Shown piece after piece: positions 59,892 to 64,000 of a stretch of DNA of 64,000 bases. The notes under the pieces were generated by a model. The model was given only the letters and a program-made list of their open reading frames with translations. It searched no databases and had not been told where the DNA came from. The translations under genes were made by a program, and so were the position numbers. Position 1 is the stretch's first letter; each line of letters begins with the position of its first letter. Source of the DNA: Geodermatophilus nigrescens (GTDB taxonomy: Bacteria; Actinomycetota; Actinomycetes; Mycobacteriales; Geodermatophilaceae); NCBI RefSeq assembly GCF_900129495.1, contig NZ_FQVX01000001.1, positions 310,001 through 374,000 on the forward strand, written 5' to 3'.

Positions 59892-60554
59892 GTGCAGCCC
59901 GCCGCGACCCCGCTCGTCCTGTTCGACCTCGACGGCACCCTCGTCGACTCCACGCCCGGCATCTGGGACTCGGTCCGGGTCGCGGCCGCGGGGCTGGGCC
60001 TCCCGGAGCCGACGCCCGCGCAGCTGCGCGCGATGGTCGGCCCGCCGCTGCAGGACGGCTTCGCCACGGTGTTCGGCCTGCGCGGCGCCGACGTCGACCG
60101 CGCCGTGACGGCGTACCGGGCGCACTACTCGGCCGGCGCGCTGCTCGACGTCGCGGTGTACGACGGGGTCCCGGGCCTGCTGCGCGACCTGCGCGCGGGC
60201 GGCGCGGTGCTCGCCGTCGCCACCAGCAAGCCGCAGCCCTTCGCCGTCCGGGTGCTGTCGCACGTCGGACTGCTGCGCGCGTTCGCGAGCGTGCACGGCG
60301 CCACCCTCGACGGCGCGGTCCGGCACAAGGACCAGGTGGTCGCCGCGGCGCTGGCCGCCCATCCCGCCGCGCGTCCCGTGGCGCTGGTCGGCGACCGCGA
60401 GCACGACGTCCTCGGCGCGGCCGCGCACGGGCTGCCGTGCGTGGGCGCCGGGTGGGGACCGGGCGGCCCGGCGGAGCTGACCGCCGCGGGCGCGGCCGCC
60501 GTCGCCGCCCTCCCGGGGGACGTCCCGGCCGCGCTGGCCGCCCTCGACGGGTAG
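59892..60554 (+). CDS. HAD-family hydrolase (phosphoglycolate phosphatase-like)
   Basis: A 220-residue HAD phosphatase. Motif I FDLDGTLVDS, cap domain of the alpha-helical type (about 15-80), motif II ATSKP, Lys in VRHKDQVV, and motif IV LVGDREHDVLGAAAHGLP. This fits Gph/PGP-like enzymes that remove phosphate from small metabolites. GTG at 59892, 25 bp after the CPBP gene. Confidence 0.9.
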   Translation: MQPAATPLVLFDLDGTLVDSTPGIWDSVRVAAAGLGLPEPTPAQLRAMVGPPLQDGFATVFGLRGADVDRAVTAYRAHYSAGALLDVAVYDGVPGLLRDLRAGGAVLAVATSKPQPFAVRVLSHVGLLRAFASVHGATLDGAVRHKDQVVAAALAAHPAARPVALVGDREHDVLGAAAHGLPCVGAGWGPGGPAELTAAGAAAVAALPGDVPAALAALDG

Positions 60555-60583
60555 CCGGCCCCCCGCCGGGCTACGTATCGGAC

Positions 60584-62281
60584 GTGACCGGACCCGTGCT
60601 GCTGACCGACGCGCTCCAGGAGGTGCGCGACGCGGTCGCCGCCGCGCCCCTGGAGCTGGCCACGCCGGGCCGGGAGACGACGGCGCGCACGGCGCGGGCG
60701 GTGGTCGACCAGGTCGACGACTACCTGCTGCCCCGGCTGCGCGACCTCGACGCGCCGCTGCTCGCCGTCGTCGGCGGGTCCACCGGCGCGGGCAAGTCCA
60801 CGCTGGTCAACAGCGTGCTCGGCGCCCGGGTGACCGTCCCCGGCGTGCTGCGCCCGACCACGCGCGCCCCCGTGCTGGTCTGCTCACCGGCCGACGTCGC
60901 GGCGTTCTCCGGCGACCGCGTGCTGCCCGGGCTGCCGCGCACCACCGGCGAGGGCGACGTCAGCGGCGGGATCCGGCTGGTGCCGAGCGACGCGCTGCCC
61001 GCCGGGCTGGCGCTCATCGACGCGCCCGACGTCGACTCGGTGGTGGAGGCCAACCGGGACCTCGCCGGCCAGCTGCTGTCGGCGGCCGACCTGTGGGTGT
61101 TCGTGACGACGGCGGCCCGCTACGCCGACGCCGTCCCGTGGGACCTGCTGCGCACGGCGCAGGAGCGGGGCACCGCGCTGGCCGTCGTCCTGGACCGCAC
61201 GCCGCCGGAGGCGGTGACCGAGGTGGCCGCCGACCTCGCCGGGATGCTGCAGCGCGGCGGGCTCGGGACGGCGCGGCTGTTCGTGGTGGAGGAGCGGCCG
61301 CTGCGCGACGGGTTCCTGCCCGAGGACCAGGTGGCGCCGCTGCGCGACTGGCTGCGCGGGCTGGCCGCCGACCAGGAGCAGCGCGCCGCCGTCGTCCGGC
61401 AGACGCTGGCCGGCGCCCTGGAGAGCCTCGACGGGCGGGTGGCCGCGGTCGCCGCCGGCGTCGACGAGCAGGCCGGGGCCGCCGCGGCGCTGGCCGACGC
61501 CGCAGACGCCGCCTACGACGGCGCCCGCGACGCGGTGGGGGAGGGCGTGGGCAACGGCAGCCTGCTGCGCGGCGAGGTGCTGGCCCGCTGGCAGGACTTC
61601 GTGGGCACCGGCGAGTGGATGCGCTCGCTGCAGAACCGGGTGGGCCGGCTGCGCGACCGGCTGGGCGCCGCGCTCACCGGCCGGCCGTCGACGGCGGACT
61701 CGTTGTCGGGCGCGCTGGAGTCCGGCGTCGAGACGCTGCTGCGGGCGGAGGCCGACCGGGCCGCCGAGCGCACCGTGACCGCGTGGCGCTCGCTGCCCGG
61801 CGGCGGGGCGCTGGTGGCCGGCCACGAGGAGGCGCTGGGGTCGGCCTCGCCGGACCTGGCGCCGGCCGCCGCCGAGGAGGTCCGCGACTGGCAGGGGTAC
61901 GTGCTGGAGCTGGTGCGGGAGCAGGGCGCGGGCAAGCGCTCGCAGGCGCGGCTGCTGTCCTGGGGGATCAACGGCGCCGGCGCGGTGGTGATGGTCGCCG
62001 TCTTCGCCTCGACGGCGGGGCTGTCGGGCGCCGAGCTGGCCATCGCCGGCGGCACGACGGCGGTCGGGCAGCGGGTGCTCGAGGCGGTGTTCGGCGACGC
62101 CGCGGTGCGGGAGCTGGCCGCCCGCGCCCGCGAGGACCTCGACGCCCGCGCCGACCGGCTGCTGCGCGGCGAGCAGGACCGCTTCGACGAGCTGCTGGCG
62201 CCGGTGTCCGACGCCCCCGACGCGGCGGGGCGGCTGCGCGCCGCCGTCGCCGCGCTGGCCGCCGCGCGGAGGTCGGCGTGA
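60584..62281 (+). CDS. Dynamin-like GTPase, first of a tandem pair
   Basis: A 565-residue large GTPase. G1 VVGGSTGAGKSTLVNSVLG (about residue 62-80), G2-like RPTTRAP, G3 IDAPDVDSVVEANRD (DAPD in place of DxxG), and a weak G4 VVLDRTPPE where N/TKxD is expected. A helical stalk follows (about 250-420). A hydrophobic segment (about 465-500: NGAGAVVMVAVFASTAGLSGAELAIAGG) may insert in membrane. GTGA overlap with the second GTPase gene suggests a heteromeric membrane-remodelling complex. Confidence 0.85.
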   Translation: MTGPVLLTDALQEVRDAVAAAPLELATPGRETTARTARAVVDQVDDYLLPRLRDLDAPLLAVVGGSTGAGKSTLVNSVLGARVTVPGVLRPTTRAPVLVCSPADVAAFSGDRVLPGLPRTTGEGDVSGGIRLVPSDALPAGLALIDAPDVDSVVEANRDLAGQLLSAADLWVFVTTAARYADAVPWDLLRTAQERGTALAVVLDRTPPEAVTEVAADLAGMLQRGGLGTARLFVVEERPLRDGFLPEDQVAPLRDWLRGLAADQEQRAAVVRQTLAGALESLDGRVAAVAAGVDEQAGAAAALADAADAAYDGARDAVGEGVGNGSLLRGEVLARWQDFVGTGEWMRSLQNRVGRLRDRLGAALTGRPSTADSLSGALESGVETLLRAEADRAAERTVTAWRSLPGGGALVAGHEEALGSASPDLAPAAAEEVRDWQGYVLELVREQGAGKRSQARLLSWGINGAGAVVMVAVFASTAGLSGAELAIAGGTTAVGQRVLEAVFGDAAVRELAARAREDLDARADRLLRGEQDRFDELLAPVSDAPDAAGRLRAAVAALAAARRSA

Positions 62282-63876
62282 GGGCGCGGGAGCTGGCGCT
62301 GCCCGACCGGCTGGCGGCGCTGCGCGAGGCGGTCGAGGTCGCCGAGGGGCGCCTGGAGGTGCCGGAGGTGGGCACCGCGCGGGCGCTGCTGGCGAAGGCC
62401 GGGGCCCGCGAGGCGCTGGGCGACGCCACCGTCGTCGCCCTGGCCGGGGCCACCGGCAGCGGCAAGTCCACGCTGTTCAACGCGCTGTCCGGGGCGCAGG
62501 TGAGCACCCCGGGCGTGCGGCGGCCGACCACCGGCGTCGCGCACGCCAGCGTGTGGGGGGAGCCCTCCTCCGACGCGCACGGCGCGGACCGGCTGCTCGA
62601 CTGGCTGGAGGTGCCGCGGCGGCACCGCGTGGCCGACCCCGACCCGGCGCTGGACGGCATGGTGCTGCTCGACCTGCCCGACCACGACAGCGTGCGGCTG
62701 GAGAACCGGCTGGAGGTCGACCGGCTGGTGCAGCTCGTCGACGTCCTCGTGTGGGTGCTCGACCCGCAGAAGTACGCCGACGACGCCGTGCACACCCGCT
62801 ACCTCGCGCCGCTGGCCGGGCACTCCGGCGTGCTGCTGGTGGTGCTCAACCAGGTCGACCGGCTCGACGAGGCGGCCGCGGCCGCCTGCCTGGCCGACCT
62901 GCGCCGGCTGCTCGACGAGGAGGGCCTCGCCGGGGTGCCGGTGCTCCCCACGGCCGCGCCGAGCGGCCTGGGGCTGCCGCAGTTGCGCGCGGAGCTCGCC
63001 CGCCGGGTGTCGGCGCGGAAGGCGGCCACCGACCGCCTCACCGCCGACGCGCGGGCGGCCGCGGGCGCGCTGGCCGCGCACTGCACCCCCGACGCCGGGC
63101 GCGACCGCGGGCCGGGGCGGGCGGCCCGCGAGGAGCTGACCGGCGCGCTGGCCGACGCCGCGGGCGTGCCGGCCGTGGTGGCCGCCGTCGAGCGGTCGGC
63201 CCGGCGCAGCGGGACCGCGCACACCGGCTGGCCGCTGCTGCGATGGACCCGCAAGCTGCGCGCCGACCCGCTCGACCGGCTGCACCTCGGCGACGAGCGG
63301 GCCCGGACGTCGCTGCCGCAGGCCGGCGCGGTGCAGCGGGCCGGCATGGACGCCGCCCTCCGGCAGGCCCGCGACGACGCCGGCCGCGGGCTGCCCCCGG
63401 CCTGGCGCGACGAGCTGCGCCGCACCTCCGACGACACCGGCGGGCGGCTGCCCGACCGGCTCGACCGCGCCGTCGCCGGCACCGACCTCGGCTCCGACCG
63501 GGTGCCGCTGTGGCAGCGCGGGGTGGGCGGCCTGCAGTGGCTGCTCGCGCTCGTCGCGCTGGCCGGCGCGCTGTGGCTCGTCGGCCTCGTCGTCCTGGGG
63601 CTGCTGCAGCTCGACGACGTCGTCCCGCTGCCCCGGGTGCAGGGCATCCCGCTGCCCACGCTGCTGCTCGGGCTCGGCCTGCTCGCCGGGCTGCTGCTGG
63701 CGCTGGTGTGCCGGCCGCTGGTGGCCGCGGGCGCCCGCAGACGGGCGCGCACGGCGCGCCGCCGGCTCACCGCCCGGGTGGCCGAGGTGGCCGACGACGA
63801 GGTGCTGGCACCGCTGGCCGAGACGCGCGCCGAGCACGAGCGGTTCTGCGCCGCGGTCGGTCGCGCACGATCCTGA
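62278..63876 (+). CDS. Dynamin-like/YfjP-type GTPase, second of a tandem pair
   Basis: A 532-residue GTPase. G1 LAGATGSGKSTLFNALSG, G2 RRPTTGVAH, G3 LLDLPDHDSVRLENR, and a clean G4 VLNQVDRLDE. After a helical middle part, two membrane helices lie near 420-445 and 458-480 (LLALVALAGALWLVGLVVLGLL and TLLLGLGLLAGLLLALVC), then a basic tail. It is coupled to the upstream GTPase gene by GTGA. The pair resembles the actinobacterial YfjP/dynamin-like couples; a role in envelope or septum membrane is inferred. Confidence 0.87.
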   Translation: MRARELALPDRLAALREAVEVAEGRLEVPEVGTARALLAKAGAREALGDATVVALAGATGSGKSTLFNALSGAQVSTPGVRRPTTGVAHASVWGEPSSDAHGADRLLDWLEVPRRHRVADPDPALDGMVLLDLPDHDSVRLENRLEVDRLVQLVDVLVWVLDPQKYADDAVHTRYLAPLAGHSGVLLVVLNQVDRLDEAAAAACLADLRRLLDEEGLAGVPVLPTAAPSGLGLPQLRAELARRVSARKAATDRLTADARAAAGALAAHCTPDAGRDRGPGRAAREELTGALADAAGVPAVVAAVERSARRSGTAHTGWPLLRWTRKLRADPLDRLHLGDERARTSLPQAGAVQRAGMDAALRQARDDAGRGLPPAWRDELRRTSDDTGGRLPDRLDRAVAGTDLGSDRVPLWQRGVGGLQWLLALVALAGALWLVGLVVLGLLQLDDVVPLPRVQGIPLPTLLLGLGLLAGLLLALVCRPLVAAGARRRARTARRRLTARVAEVADDEVLAPLAETRAEHERFCAAVGRARS

Positions 63877-63883
63877 TGTGTGA

Positions 63884-63907
63884 CACCTGCCCGCGTCTGG
63901 GCAGGTG
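63884..63907. terminator. Hairpin after the GTPase pair, overlapping the next Shine-Dalgarno region
   Basis: CACCTGCCC (63884-63892) pairs perfectly with GGGCAGGTG (63899-63907) around a 6-nt loop. It starts 8 bp after the GTPase stop, and its 3' arm runs into the GGTGGGGAG ribosome-binding region of the next gene. It may terminate or control translation. Confidence 0.6.
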
Positions 63908-63913
63908 GGGAGC

Positions 63914-64000
63914 ATGACCGAGTCCGCGTCCCCCCGTGCCCTGGCCCTGATCTGCAGCCTCAAGCCGTCCCCCGCGCCGTCGTCCAGCGAGCTCATGGCC
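63914..64000 (+). CDS. Flavodoxin-like NAD(P)H-dependent oxidoreductase, start only (partial)
   Basis: The first 29 codons of a gene that runs off the right edge: MTESASPRALALICSLKPSP and then APSSSELMA. A hydrophobic strand followed by a Ser-rich loop before a helix is the FMN-phosphate-binding start of flavodoxin-like NADPH-dependent FMN reductases. ATG at 63914 has GGTGGGGAG upstream, partly inside a hairpin. The family call rests on this short piece. Confidence 0.65.
   Translation, partial: MTESASPRALALICSLKPSPAPSSSELMA

Overview
This window is a very high-GC, gene-dense stretch from an actinobacterium. GTG starts are common, genes overlap as GTGA or ATGA, and many genes appear to be transcribed without a leader. 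The set of homologues best fits a Geodermatophilaceae-like lineage (Blastococcus, Geodermatophilus or Modestobacter); that placement is inferred from general resemblance, because no phylogenetic marker or rRNA is present. I see no phage, insertion sequence, CRISPR array or plasmid feature. The longest stretch without a gene is about 250 bp (40126-40374), and it holds a cobalamin riboswitch.

Layout. 1-5.7 kb: the end of asd, a GT87 glycosyltransferase, an S9 peptidase and two CNNM/CorC-like membrane proteins. 5.7-5.9 kb: tRNA-Pro(CGG) with a terminator. 5.9-22.2 kb: a block whose gene order strongly resembles the Mycobacterium tuberculosis Rv3667-Rv3683 region: metallophosphoesterase, class A PBP, two ArsA-like ATPases, a DUF4177 protein, RidA, crp, a small membrane protein, nth, a thioredoxin-like lipoprotein, a CoA-type NUDIX, a MarP-like protease, an epoxide-hydrolase-like enzyme, a holin-like membrane protein and acs. 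22.3-26.2 kb: an FhuF-like protein, a QueA-like protein, an SDR divergent from soxR across a SoxR box, and a DOPA-dioxygenase-like enzyme. 26.3-30.7 kb: a secreted protein with a class F sortase, an ABC exporter with an XRE regulator, and an SGNH esterase.

30.7-40.3 kb is one long minus-strand cobalamin and cobalt operon headed by a B12 riboswitch: a ChlI/ChlD-like chelatase, cobO, cobB, cbiM, cbiN, cbiQ, cbiO, a CobE-CobC fusion and cysG, all overlapping. A second, scattered set of cobalamin genes lies at 45-56 kb (cobQ, cobD, cobL, cobM, cbiD, cobK). Together they cover siroheme and precorrin formation, several corrin methylations and reductions, a,c-diamide and cobyric acid amidation, adenosylation, the aminopropanol arm, and cobalt uptake. 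cobI/J/H, cobN, cobU/S/T and cobA (SUMT) outside cysG are not in the window.

The remaining regions are accessory or housekeeping. At 40.3-45.3 kb there is a regulator-exporter operon, a mycothiol-type DinB protein, a PemK-like toxin and small enzymes. At 47-51 kb there is an acyltransferase, an ANTAR sensor, a MocR regulator and def. At 56-64 kb there are LysE and VOC proteins, a WYL regulator, a CPBP protease, a HAD phosphatase, two tandem dynamin-like GTPases and the start of a flavodoxin-like reductase.
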